Shown: positions 1-10,533, counted from the stretch's first letter. The stretch is DNA of 64,000 nucleotides from Meloidogyne chitwoodi (GCA_015183035.1 JACZZP010000002.1:1922001-1986000); one strand, 5' to 3'. The notes: a model not told the origin generated them from the letters alone. A program made the numbers and translations.

Positions 1-18
1 ATTTTCCTTTTCTTTTAG

Positions 19-1036
19 TTCGTCATCAACGTATCAAGTTTTTAGTTGTTGGAATAGAAAATTCTTTATCAATTTATGCATGGGCTCCTCGTCCTTACAG
101 CAAATTTATGGCATTTAAAGTATTTTTTAAAAAATTGTTTAAATTTTTTAATTTTTTATTCAGAGTTTTGGACAACTTACTCATTCTCCTTTAGTTGTTG
201 ATTTGACTATAGAAGATGATGTTAGGCTTAAAGTACTTTATGGAAGTAGTACTGGATTTCATGCAATTGATTTAGATTCTGGTATTTTTTTAATATTTTT
301 AAATATTCTCAAAAAAAATTTATGCAATAAAAATTATTTCCAGCATCAATATATGACATTTATGTACCTTCTCAAACAATTCCTAATCAAGAATTAACCC
401 CTCATTGTATTGTAATTTTGCCTGATACTTGTGGAATGCAATTATTACTTTGCTATAATAGTTATTTTTATATTATTTAAAATAAATATTCAATTAAATT
501 TAAAGATGAAGGTGTATATGTTAATACTTATGGAAAAATTACAAAAAATGTACAACTTCAGTGGAGTGAAATTCCTTCATCCGTTGGTTAGTTTGAAAGG
601 AATTAATTTCGGAGTAAACTTAATGGATTTGTCAGATTTTTCTAGACTTTAATTAATTAGGAGATAATTAAAAAAATCGAGAACTTGGAATCTTGAAAAA
701 TCTGCCGGCGAAATTTTTTGGTTGAAATTATATGAATTATATTACCAAAATAAATAAAAATATTATTTTTATTTTTAGCATATATTTCGACTAATCAAAT
801 TATGGGCTGGGGAAATAAAGCAATTGAAATTCGAAGCGTTGAAACTGGCCATTTAGATGGTTAATATTAATAAAAATTTTAATTTTTTAACATTTTTAGG
901 TGTTTTTATGCACAAAAAAGCCCAAAAACTTAAATTTTTATGTGAACGTAATGATAAAGTTTTTTTTTCTTCAGCAAAGGGAAGTTCTTCACAAATTTAT
1001 TTTATGGCGCTAAATAATAAAATGAATAATTGGTGA
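19..1036 (+). CDS. mig-15: MIG-15/Misshapen-type Ste20 kinase, C-terminal CNH domain (partial, 5' end outside window)
   Basis: Six exons of the citron-homology (CNH) domain of a germinal-centre-kinase-IV protein (Misshapen, NIK, TNIK; MIG-15 in C. elegans). Exons: 19-119, 164-281, 344-460, 506-586, 779-859, 900-1036. The phases join cleanly, and translated motifs such as [58 protein letters not shown] and [19 protein letters not shown] are near-diagnostic for this subfamily. The CNH domain binds small GTPases and partners in JNK and cytoskeletal signalling; the kinase domain would lie upstream of the window. The protein ends MNNW followed by TGA at 1034-1036, the usual family C-terminus. No disabling change is seen, so the gene looks functional. 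Confidence 0.93.
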
Positions 1037-1352
1037 TTTTAAAAATAATGCTTTCAATTATGCCTCTTTATTTAAAATTAATGATTATTTTGCATGTTTT
1101 TGCTTATAATTCAATAATAATTATATATAAATATGCCAAATTAAATAAATTGTTTTTTAATTTGTATTTTTATGATTGGAATAATTTAATATTTTGAACA
1201 CATTGCTTAGTTGTTCACCCATTGAATAAATTAAATTTATAAAAAATAGTTGAAATTTTGCCACAAATTTTTAATATTTAAGTTTGCCTAAATAAATTAT
1301 TTTTTCTAGTTTCACTAGTAATATTGGTCAAATTTCAATTGAAATTCCTGGA
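1037..1352. other. mig-15 3' flank, no gene seen
   Basis: AT-rich DNA after the mig-15 stop. An acceptor-like TTTCTAG at 1303-1309 precedes a short open stretch that runs into the pseudogene block at about 1353, where similarity to the second copy (28,85x) begins. That point is therefore the left breakpoint of the duplicated material. Confidence 0.6.
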
Positions 1353-1645
1353 GATTGTCTTGATTATCACGAGCCGAAACAATTAAACAAATAGCCAAAA
1401 TTAAGAACGCAAAACTTTCTGCAGAACTTGAGAAGCGCAATTCGGCAGCAAAAATTGTGGATTTGGAGACAGCTTTAACAACGCGATTTTTCTATGATAC
1501 TTCTTTGATCGAGTCATTGAATCAGTTTGGAAGTGGTATATATTTTCTAGAAATATATTTTAGATTTTTTCACATAAAAATATGAAGTTGTTCTTTATAT
1601 TTTGTATATTAAATTTCCTTAAATCTATTTAACAATTAATTTTTT

Positions 1646-2295
1646 GGAAAACCTTTCGAATACTGGATTTTTTTTTAAATGATCTAAATCGATCTTAAAT
1701 GATTTGAAACACTATAAAAAAGCATTCTTAATTTATTTAAAGGCGCGGAAAACCATTTTTCACAAATACAAAATAAAAAAAATTATTTGCGAAAAATTTG
1801 GTTTTCCGCGCCTTTAAATAAATTAAGAATGCTTTTTTATAGTGTTTCAAATCATTTAAGATCGATTTATTCTTTCGAAAGTGCTTTTGATGACCTATCG
1901 AATGAGACCAAAATCGTCTTGATTGAACGATTATTAACAAAGTTATGACGGATCGAAGTTGCTTGAAGCACGCCAACTTGGACCTATTGGGAGTGTTTTA
2001 TGACTTCTTCATTTGGGAGCTCATCTCTCGTTGGCTTTTTGGTACATGCGTTATTCTACGGCGCAAATTACAACAAAATAATTAATTTAGTGAAAATAAT
2101 TTAAGTGCAGCCGCGGTAATCACTCCAAATGAGCTTACTCCCTCCTATGGTTTTTCAATTTTTGGGGATCTGTAACTTGGTCCATGCATGTTTCCGCGGA
2201 CTAATTTTAGTGTCATTCAACTCAGCTCGACGAGCTCTTTCGAATGATATATAATTTAGCAGTTTTAAAAAAATCCAGTATTCGAAAGGTTTACC
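1646..2295. mobile_element. 650-bp TIR element with 8-bp target duplication, inserted in copy A only
   Basis: The left end GGAAAACCTTTCGAATACTG (1646-1665) is matched by its inverted counterpart ending at 2295 (GGTAAACCTTTCGAATACTG on the other strand), and the inverted repeat continues through a T-rich run for about 33 bases. The element is bracketed by AATTTTTT at 1638-1645 and 2296-2303, an 8-bp direct repeat. The second copy of the surrounding pseudogene (around 29,130-29,150) reads straight through with no insert, giving an empty site. The element carries a perfect 69-bp-arm hairpin (1687-1867) and fragments of reading frame on both strands, but no recognisable transposase. An 8-bp duplication fits hAT-like elements, though A/T-only duplications are weak evidence. 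Confidence 0.75.
1687..1867. repeat. Perfect 69-bp-arm hairpin inside the 650-bp element
   Basis: Arms 1687-1755 and 1799-1867 are exact reverse complements with a 43-base loop. The arms include the GC-rich core AAAGGCGCGGAAAACCA. The perfection of the arms beside decayed sequence suggests recent formation or ongoing correction between arms. Confidence 0.9.
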
Positions 2296-2864
2296 AATTT
2301 TTTTATAATAGTTCCTGTGAAGGCTACCGAAAGTATTATTGAAGCAAAAAATCACCGGAGGATCAGAAAAAAGAAAATAACGACAACAAAAATGCTCTTT
2401 CCTTCTGTGCGCCAAGTTGTGCGTCGCTCTAACAGTCCTTCAAGTTTGGTTAGCTCTTGATTTTGGTTTAGGCGGACAAATTAGTCTATTATTCAAGGTT
2501 ATTTTTATAATCTTTTAAATAATTTGTTGAAATACTTCAGAAAAGGGTCCGATTGCTCAAGTCGGAGAAAATGGATTTGTGCTTAAATCTGATTCTATTG
2601 CTCCTGACCAGCTAGCTGAAATTCAACGCAACATTTTTGAGTCATTAAAAGCTAAAGGAATTGACCAGCTTTGTTGGATGATATTAACCCAAATGCAATT
2701 GTTGCACCAAGGCGACGGCAACCCCTTCGGGGAATACATTTGTAAATGGAAATAAATTTGTTAATGGAGATGTTGCACGTCAACGTGGTAATAATGTTGG
2801 AAATACTTCAAATCCATCCAATAAGCAACAAACAAAAGGGGTGACTTCTAAACAAACTAAATGA

Positions 2865-3311
2865 ATATAAAGATTTTTATTTAATTTTTTTATGTTGTGG
2901 CGAATTTCTAAGGATTAAGACCATGACATCTTTTCGACATTTTTTTCCGTTGACTCATAAATTGACGTGTTTAACTTTTTGCTCTTTTTAATATTTTCTG
3001 GTTATTATCCTTGTAATGTTTTTTGTTCTTATCTTTTGTGTGATCCATGCCGTTTACATACTACAACGGCAGGCCGAAATTTCCGTACCAAAGTTTCTGG
3101 ACAAAACTTCTGGTCCAAAATTGCATATAGATTTGATACCACTCTAAAATTATTAAATAAATTATTGTACTAGTTGCCGAAGTTTTTCGGTTTTTTTTCA
3201 CGGTCTTTCTGGCGTGCCAACATCTTTATCTTTGATGAATTGTACAAAAAGAGAAGCAAATTCAACAACCAATTTTAGGCCGCTTGAATCTTTTGGCTGC
3301 TTTTTTTGTTA
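2865..3311. other. Non-coding flank between pseudogene pieces
   Basis: No convincing gene. The 68-codon open frame at 2967-3173 has no family resemblance or splice context and is probably chance. Confidence 0.5.
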
Positions 3312-3565
3312 GCGAATGTTCTTATTGAGTGCCTTTCGCACTCAAACCGCTTAATTAAAAAGGAACCTTTTGGCCTAAAAAAGAAAATAGTATTAAGTTT
3401 CTATGCTTTCTCTTCCCTTTGCATTTTGATACCATCAAACATTTCCCTTCTTTAATTTATAAACATTCAAATATTTCCATTAAACCTTCTTTTTATTTTT
3501 CTTTCTTTCTCAGGGAGAAAATCGCGTTTTCTCCATTATTATTGATTTATGTATAGAACATTCGC
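3312..3565. mobile_element. MITE, copy A (TIR GCGAATGTTCT)
   Basis: A 254-bp element with terminal inverted repeats GCGAATGTTCT (3312-3322) and AGAACATTCGC (3555-3565). The whole sequence is closely repeated at 28,390-28,639 with small indels, including the internal stretches GGAACCTTTTGGCCT and TTTTCTCCATTATTATTGAT. There is no coding capacity, so it is a non-autonomous DNA transposon; superfamily not determined. Both copies are followed by GAGTTA, so the true terminus may lie slightly outward. Confidence 0.85.
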
Positions 3566-3889
3566 GAGTTAGGATATTTTCTTTACATAAATGTTTTTCA
3601 GAGTTGTGTGGGGCAGATATTCAAAAGCAACCGATATTAGCGACATAAGAACAAAACTTTTGGAACATTTACTGCTGGTGTAGAGAAACAAACTACTAAA
3701 GCGCTAAATTTCACGAACAAGGAAAATGAACAATAGGTTTTAATTTTTTATAATAAAATAGATTTTTGGTATTATAGAAAATTGAGCCACGCGTCTACGA
3801 GCCATCAACTTTAAAATCTGCCAACACTGTAACAATTCAATTTTTCATCTTCAATGGCGCAGTCTCCAGCAGTTAACACTGAATTGGCC
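3566..3889. other. Inter-repeat stretch without a supported gene
   Basis: Short open fragments only. The segment at about 3600-3660 has no counterpart that I can find in copy B. Confidence 0.4.
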
Positions 3890-6422
3890 ATCGTTAGAGC
3901 ATAAACAGCACCTTAACTCTTGGGACAACTGCTAATTCAGCAGCAATTATTGAACAACTGCCAAAACCTAAAACTTTTGCATCTGTGGCTGCTTAAAAGA
4001 AGATTCAACCACCTTCACATCACCCACCAGCACCTTCACAGCACCCACCACCACCTTCACAGCAACCACCAATGATGCAACAATTTTCTCATATCAACTC
4101 GTCATCTGATGCTTAGTTTGATCAGCAACCAATTAAAGCCAACTCGCTTAACAATTCTTCTATTACTGTTCAACAATCTTCCTCTCTTCTTGGCCTTCCA
4201 TATTCACCACGAAATATTTATCATCACGAAGAACCTACTCAATAGGTTTATTTTTGTTTAAATTTTTTGATAACACTATTATAATTTTAGGAAGAATTTC
4301 ATCCATTTGTTGAAGATCTACTGCCTCATGTACGAGAATTTGCTTTTATTTGGTTTAACTTGCAAGCGGCTAAAAGAAAGCATAATAAACGTTGTGAACA
4401 AAGTATGACGCTTGACGAGGAACAGCAGACGAAGGGAAATTAAGGTTTTTGTTTGTTTTATTAAATTGTTCAACAATTTCATTTAATATTTTATATTATT
4501 AATTTTCTTAAAATTATATAAAAATTTTAAGCTACGAAATTGCATGTAACACTCTATAATAATATAAATATATTAATTTTGATTTGTAAGATTCTGAATA
4601 TAATTAAGAATAGTTTTATTTTTTAAAAACATATCCATTGTTTTATTTAAAAATTTTAAAAATATCATTAAAAAATATTCAACAGAAAGGACATTCAGCC
4701 GCAATTCCGAGATATTTTTGTGCAGTCAATAACAAATCCTCGACAGCAGCCAACTCTTTGTGTACTTTCAAATCCTAACCAAAAAGGAAAAATGCGACGA
4801 ATTGATTGTTTAAAACAAGCCGATAAAGTTTGGCGATTGGACTTGGTTATGGTTATTCTTTTTAAGGTAATCTATATATCTCATTTATACATTATCAATA
4901 TTTTTATTTATTTCCCTCCCAAAATCTTCAATTTCTCATAACCTTCAAAAATTCTTTTTCTACCTTTACAAAACTTTTTTGTTTAGGGAATACCTTTGGA
5001 AAGTACTGATGGTGAAAGACTAGAAAAATGTCCAAATTGTCAACAACCTGGACTTTGTGTAAATCCTTATCATATTAGCATTGCTATTAGGGAATTGGAT
5101 CTTTGGCTTGCCATATTTATACAACAGATCCAAACAAATCAAAACCTAAAAGAGAAGATGATGAAGGTTATTTTTTTTTATATTATATTTTTTAATTATT
5201 GAATTAGATGATGATTGTGAAGGAATTTGGGGAACCGGCGTTTTTAGCGCTTATGAATTGCGAAAATTACATAAACGTTAGTCAATTATCTAAACATATT
5301 TATCTGATAATTTTCAGCATCAATTTTAAATTCAATAAATTGCGGCAATACCATTTACTTAAATAAATACGGGTTAAAAGAACAATGTCTGCAGAATGGT
5401 ATATATTCTATATTTTTGGATTTATTTAATTTTTAGGCGAAGCTTGCTCATCTTCCCACATAGGGTTAAATAAATTACAAAGGCCTATAAAGATAGAACA
5501 TCCAACAACAACTTCTAAATTAATCTCTTCTGATCTTCCAAGACCTACTGCGCTAGTGCCGATGTCTGGAAACTCAAACACAGATTCTCTTGTATATTTT
5601 TACATTTTTATTTTTTGATTAAACAATTCTTAGCATCATCAGAAAAGGCCTCAACCTAGACGATATTCAATTGGTGGTGACTCTACTGTTATTTCCAGAA
5701 CTCAACAAACTTCCACAGATTCCGCAAAATCTGTTTCATCCGTAATTGATTCAAATAGCAAAGATGTTGATGGAGTTACTATAATTTCAACGACAATTTT
5801 GGAGAAGGACGATGTATGTAAAATATTTTTATTAAAAAAATTAAATTGATTTCTATTTTATTTTTCCAAAAATCATCGAGAATGAAATAATTTTAATTTA
5901 AAAATATACAATTTATGGCTTACAAAATTTAATTTTTTAATTATAGAATGACCAATTTCTACCTTTTTTTATTTTTTATCAAACTTTTTTAGACTTGAAG
6001 AACCAGCTGAGAAACGTGCACGGCATGGTTCTCGTGAAAGTGCTGGTAGTGTTAATGATCAAGAAATTAAACAACTAACAGGTGCTTCTCCAATAGTAAT
6101 GGAAGATTGTTCTAATAATGTCAATCAAGGAAAGAATGGAACTTTAACTTACACAATTTTATTAGAACAAAAACAGAGACAACAAATAGCTAATGCTGAA
6201 CATAATAATCATCAAAAATCTTCTTTGGATACTTCTACATCTAAAATAATTGGTGGATTAGGACAAAAACCCTTTTCAAGGTTAAAATTTATGATTTTGT
6301 TATGATAGTTTATATTTAATTTTTGAATTTTTTGCGACATTTTTCCTTAAAATAATTTATTTTCAAGTGCTGGTTCTGCTTTCTCAGCTCCCAATTTAAC
6401 TAACAATAATTCTAATAGATAA
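3890..6422 (+). pseudogene. nfi-1: NFI (nuclear factor I) transcription-factor gene, disabled copy
   Basis: Exons of a CTF/NF-I gene: a Pro/His/Gln-rich N-terminal part (to about 4244), then [90 protein letters not shown] and [17 protein letters not shown], which is the hallmark NFI DNA-binding domain. Downstream exons give Ser/Thr/Gln-rich activation-region sequence ending GSAFSAPNLTNNNSNR and TAA at 6420-6422. Damage: in-frame TAA at about 3994 and TAG at about 4113 and 4244, and within the DNA-binding exon (4292-4443) about 20 residues are missing and the frame shifts, so the residues normally before KLRKDI are lost. The DNA-binding domain cannot be made intact as written. Later exons (4681 onward) are open and correctly spliced, so the decay may be recent, or assembly error should be excluded. 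Confidence 0.8.
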
Positions 6423-6850
6423 CAACAATTCATTAGAAATCAGGAAATTAATTCAATTCAGGCTGTAATTAAAGTTAATTATACCAAAGAATTTCTTGCA
6501 ATATTGGAACCACAACAATAATACAACTCTTGTTGTTCAACAGCAAAGGGTTCCTCAATTTAAAATTGTGAGATAAAATTAAATTTTCAAATTATTTTAA
6601 ATATTATAGCAACATCAACAACACAGACTTGTTGATCAAATTGTTAATTCTTCTCTACAGCACCTTCAACCTTTGCGCCATTGATTTCTTCACGTAAACG
6701 TGTTTTATTAACAACATCATCCTCTCCTAATTTAATAGAAATTGCTCAACAGTAGAATTCAATAGGATCAGGAAATACAAATATTGCTGTTCGCAGTTTA
6801 CTTCCTAGTATCATCGGCTGCTTCTTGATGGGTCTAATTAATAATTAAAA
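6423..6850 (+). pseudogene. Gln-rich tail remnant shared with copy B
   Basis: Low-complexity Gln/Asn-rich coding-like sequence with stops at positions where Gln codons would be expected (CAA/CAG to TAA/TAG). It ends in a stretch encoding LPSIIGCFLMGLIN (about 6800-6845), which recurs in copy B as LPNIIGCFLMGLIN (30,465-30,510). It may be an extension of the NFI-like gene or separate repeat debris. Confidence 0.5.
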
Positions 6851-7013
6851 TTTATGTAAGATATTTAATATATAATTATAATTTATTGTTTTGATACTAA
6901 ATTATTTGTAGCCAGGCAGCGTCGCGGGCATCGGGTGGGAAAAAGAAGGCGTCGTTGGTGTCTATCCTTTCTTTTTTTGTCACAAATTAAATGACCAGTG
7001 TAACTAAAAGGTT

Positions 7014-7492
7014 GAAAGTTGTCTGGGTAAGAAGTTGTAGTTGGATCAGAAGTGGTGGGCAACCCTCCGGCGTTTGAGGGCCTTTGGCCCTCATATGCCT
7101 CGCTTAAATTTGAAAGTTGTGTGAGTAAGAAGTTGTGGTAGGATCAGAAGTGGTGGGCAACCTTCCGGCGTTTGACGGCCTTTGGCCCTCATACGCCTCG
7201 CTTAAATTTGAAAGTTGTGTGAGTAAGAAGTTGTGGTAGGATTACAAGTGGTGGGCAACCCACCGGCGTTTGAGGGCCTTTGGCCCTCATACGCCTCGCT
7301 TAAGTTTGAAAGTTGTGTGGATAAGAAGTTGTGGTAGGATTGAAGTGGTGGGCAACCCACCGGCGTTTGAGGGCCTTTGGCCCTCATTCGCCTCGCTTAA
7401 GTTTGAAAGTTGTGTGGGTAAGAAGTTGTGGTAGGATTGAAGTGGTGGGCAACCCTCCGGCGTTTGAGAGCCAAAGGCCCTCAAACGCCCCG
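7014..7492. repeat. 98-bp tandem repeat, about 4.9 copies, with GC-rich palindrome
   Basis: Unit starts (GAAAGTTGT) fall at 7014, 7112, 7210, 7308 and 7405, giving periods of 98, 98, 98 and 97. Each unit carries GGTGGGCAACC and the perfect palindrome GAGGGCCTTTGGCCCTC. The last unit reads GAGAGCCAAAGGCCCTCAAA, so its palindrome loop is inverted. Open reading frames across the array are by-products of the repeat. The GC-rich unit contrasts sharply with its AT-rich surroundings. Confidence 0.93.
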
Positions 7493-7570
7493 ATAATACA
7501 GAATTGAATAGGCTATAGAATTAAATAGTTTAAAAATATAAAGTTTAAAAAAGTTAAGATAAAATAAAAT

Positions 7571-8592
7571 GTATCCCCCTACTCTGGTCACCCTGTGATG
7601 TTAGATATTTGTTTTTCTAATAAATGCTTATATGTGAACCTACTTGTCAACTTGTAGAACGCAGATGTAGATTGAGGAATTTGAATGATCAAAACACAAT
7701 TAATTGAATTTCGTGAACATAAGAAAAAACAAGGAATTGAAAGTAAACTAAAGGATAATATAAAATTTATTTTACAAAGTTAATAATACTTCATTCGAAA
7801 AAGCATACAAATAATTAATCACACAATAAAAACGAATAGGAAAGAAAATCTCTAATATAATTGATTATGTGTTGCAAGTTCGGTTTTCTATAGTAAACTG
7901 ATTTAGAGGAAGAAAAAATTGCGCTTTTGTATTGACTAACGTTGTATATTATACAAGCAGAATATTTTGATAATTTTTCTTGAGGAGGTGGTGGATTGCT
8001 TGTAATACTTTGGTGGTGGCTGCTGCTGCTTGGATTCCCCTGCGGTGTGGCCTTTTTGACTTGTCATGCTGCGGGGGTGGTTGCTGCTGCTTGGATTACC
8101 CTGCGGTGTGGCCTTTTTGACTTGTCATGCTGCGGGGTAGCTGCTGCTGCTTGGATAACTCTGTGGTGGATAGGTGGTTTTCCCTCAAGAAAAATTATCA
8201 AAATATTCTGCTTGTATAATATACAACGTTAGTCAATACAAAAGCGCAATTTTCTCTTCCTCTAAATCAGTTTACTATAGAAACCCGAACTTGCAACACA
8301 TAATCAATTATATTAGAGCTTTTCTTTCCTATTCGTTTTTATTGTGTGATTAATTATTTGTATGCTTTTTCGAATGAAGTATTATTAACTTTGTAAAATA
8401 AATTTTATATTATCCTTTAGTTTACTTTCAATTCCTTGTTTTTTCTTATGTTCACGAAATTCAATTAATTGTGTTTTGATCATTCAAATTCCTCAATCTA
8501 CATCTGCGTTCTACAAGTTGACAAGTAGGTTCACATTGAAGCATTTATTAGAAAAACAAATAACTGTAACAGGTGTCAGAGTAGGGGGACAC
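7571..8592. mobile_element. 1-kb foldback element with about 415-bp arms
   Basis: Left arm 7571-7985 and right arm 8183-8592 are near-perfect reverse complements. The ends are GTATCCCCCTACTCTGGTCA on the left and the inverted form ending GAGTAGGGGGACAC on the right. The 197-base loop holds a GC-rich tandem repeat of about 60 bp. No coding region. This structure is typical of foldback or long-TIR non-autonomous elements. It is absent from copy B of the block. Confidence 0.92.
8030..8166. repeat. 60-bp tandem repeat in the loop of the foldback
   Basis: TGGATT anchors at 8031, 8092 and 8152 give a period of 60-61 bases. The unit contains CTGCGGTGTGGCCTTTTTGA and TTGTCATGCTGCGG and is separated by GCTGCTGCT runs. 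The open frame crossing it (7996-8232) is low-complexity and probably not a gene. Confidence 0.88.
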
Positions 8593-8619
8593 ATTTTTCA
8601 ACAATTATTTGAAAAGATT

Positions 8620-9410
8620 ACATAACTTTATCGAATTTCTTCTCTTTGTGAGAGCATCAATCATATTTTTTATATCCATTTTCGTCAAGAAAGTCGTTTG
8701 TAATTTACGATCAAGATGTGCTTTCAAAATAATACACTATTATCGGGATTTTGGTTTATCACTAAAGGATTTTACAGAGCAACATAAAGTATCAGAACAT
8801 TCATAAATAACTTTACTTGAAGAAGAAAATTTTATTTTAAATTCATTTTGATTAGGATCAAAAATTAATGATTAAAATTATTTCACCTCAAATATTCTGA
8901 ACTCATCATTTGATATATCAAGCTCCGCATCGTAAAGATATATGTTAAGAATTTATTCTATACTCACAAGCGGATAAGAATTGTGAAAGAGGAAGATGAG
9001 GAGAGGATAAGCATTCGGAGTAGGGTGCTTATCCTCTCCTCTTTTCCTCCTACTCCCTTTCACAATTCTTCTCCTCTTGTGAGTATCGAGCAATTTTTTA
9101 TGCATTTAGATGAATGGCGCCTTTAGTATGATCTTAATATATCAAATGATGAGTTCAGAATATTTGAGGTGAAATAATTTTAATCATTAATTTTTGATCC
9201 TAATCAAAATGAATTTAAAATAAAATTTTCTTCTTCAAGTAAAGTTATTTATGAATATTCTGATACTTTATGTTGCTCTGTAAAATCCTTTAGTTATAAA
9301 CCTAAATCCCGATAATAGTGTATTATTTTGAAAGCACATCCGAGCGTAAAGCATCTTGACGAAAATGGATTTAAAAAATATGATTTATGCTCTCACAAAG
9401 AAAGTTCAAT
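8620..9410. repeat. Foldback family 1, copy A (about 380-bp arms)
   Basis: The sequence from TTCTCTTTGTGAGAGCATCA (about 8629) inward is mirrored around a centre near 9020, where GAGGAGAGGATAAGCATTCG meets its complement. Arms include AAGTATCAGAACATTCATAA and AATATTCTGAACTCATCATT. Arms differ by scattered substitutions and small indels. The same foldback, longer and cleaner, lies at 30,690-32,060. Confidence 0.9.
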
Positions 9411-9740
9411 TTGTTTAAAAAATTTTCTAAATAATTTTTCAAAAGATTTCAAATATTTTTACAAATATAGTCATAATTTTTCAAACTTTTCCACATATCT
9501 TTAAAATAATTTTTCAAGATTAAGTATATTGGATAATAATAGAAGCGAGAACCACCCTAACTTTGATTGAGCTCACCAATTGAACTCTTCTGACTGAACC
9601 CATATAACGGAGAAATGTGTAAATATGAGAATAATAATGGGCGGATAAATATATGTTAGGAGAATGAAATAGCGTACATTAGAATATATTGGAAATTGCT
9701 CTTTACCCTTGTGTGACAAATCCCTCTTACAATAAATATT

Positions 9741-10495
9741 ATTTTTTATCTCATAGTTTCTAATAAGTCCTTTTACTTTACTGCCGAGAAGTACTTTCAA
9801 AAGATAACACTATTATCAGGATGATTATGTTATCTCTTAAGTAATTTACACAGCAATATAAAATATTATAACATTCACGAATAACTTTATTAGAAGATGG
9901 GGATTTTGTTTTAGTGTTCATTTTTGTTAGAATGATTATAAATTAAAGATTTGAATTATTTCACCTTAAATACACTGATACATTATTTGATATATTAAGC
10001 TTCACTTACTTAAAGATAATTCATCTTAATGTATAATAAATTTTGCTCAGATTCTCCCAAAAGAGAAGAAGCATTGTGAAAGAAGGTGAGTGAAGATGAG
10101 AGGATATGCATTCGGAGGAGGATGCATATTCTCTCCTCTTCTCCTCACCTCCTCCTCTTTTACAATGCGTCTCTTCTTTTGTGAGTATATGAGCAAAATT
10201 TATTATACATTAAGATGAATTATCTTTAAGTAAGTGAAGCTTAATATATCAAATAATGTATCAGTGTATTTAAGGTGAAATAATTCAAATCTTTAATTTA
10301 TAATCATTCTAACAAAAATGAACACTAAAACAAAATCCCCATCTTCTAATAAAGTTATTCGTGAATGTTATAATATTTTATATTGCTGTGTAAATTACTT
10401 AAGAGATAACATAATCATCCTGATAATAGTGTTATCTTTTGAAAGCACTTCTCGGCAGTAAAGTAAAAGGACTTATTAGAAAATATGAGAAGAAA
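9741..10495. repeat. Foldback family 2, copy A (about 350-bp arms)
   Basis: Inverted arms are centred near 10,118, with outer ends AGTCCTTTTACTTTACTGCC (about 9766) and its complement near 10,460-10,480. The centre is purine-rich against pyrimidine-rich (GAGAGGATATGCATTC...). Copy B is at 32,083-32,800. The 75-codon open frame at 9573-9800 runs into the left arm and is unlikely to be a gene. Confidence 0.9.
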
Positions 10496-10533
10496 AATTT
10501 TGGGGCGAAACTGGTTAATTTGTTATTTAAAAA

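Larger units (their letters stand above)
1353..2864 (+). pseudogene. Decayed 3' part of an unidentified gene (copy A), split by a transposon
   Basis: Discontinuous coding debris shared with a second copy at 28,659-29,510. Readable pieces are a charged, coiled-coil-like segment (KNAKLSAELEKRNSAAKIVD, then TRFFYDTSLIESLNQFGS), a basic Ser/Arg-rich segment (MLFPSVRQVVRRSNSPSSLV), a conserved segment (DSIAPDQLAEIQRNIFESLK) and an Asn/Gly-rich tail ending in QQTKGVTSKQTK and TGA at 2862-2864. The frame breaks at about 1370, at about 2660-2690 (GID followed by loss of PALL, which copy B keeps) and near 2710-2740. I do not recognise the family. The break near 1370 occurs at the same bases in both copies, so the source was probably already broken before duplication. 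A 650-bp element interrupts the copy at 1646-2295. Confidence 0.7.

Noticed and set aside
1737..2415. Minus-strand open frames of 79 and 86 codons
   Set aside because: They overlap the 650-bp element, its perfect hairpin and the pseudogene on the opposite strand; no family resemblance.
3990..4250. Alternative genetic code with TAA/TAG as glutamine
   Set aside because: All intact genes here end at TAA, TAG or TGA in the expected places, so the in-frame stops are read as decay.
7202..7484. Two overlapping minus-strand open frames of 61-65 codons
   Set aside because: They are translations of the 98-bp tandem repeat, with peptide repeats matching the DNA period.
7014..7492. CRISPR-like array
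   Set aside because: The unit is a continuous 98-bp tandem repeat with no unique spacers, and the genome is eukaryotic.
7996..8232. 78-codon plus-strand open frame
   Set aside because: It lies in the loop and right arm of the 1-kb foldback and reflects the 60-bp repeat.
9573..9800. 75-codon minus-strand open frame
   Set aside because: It enters the arm of foldback 2, has no homology signal and is not preserved in copy B.
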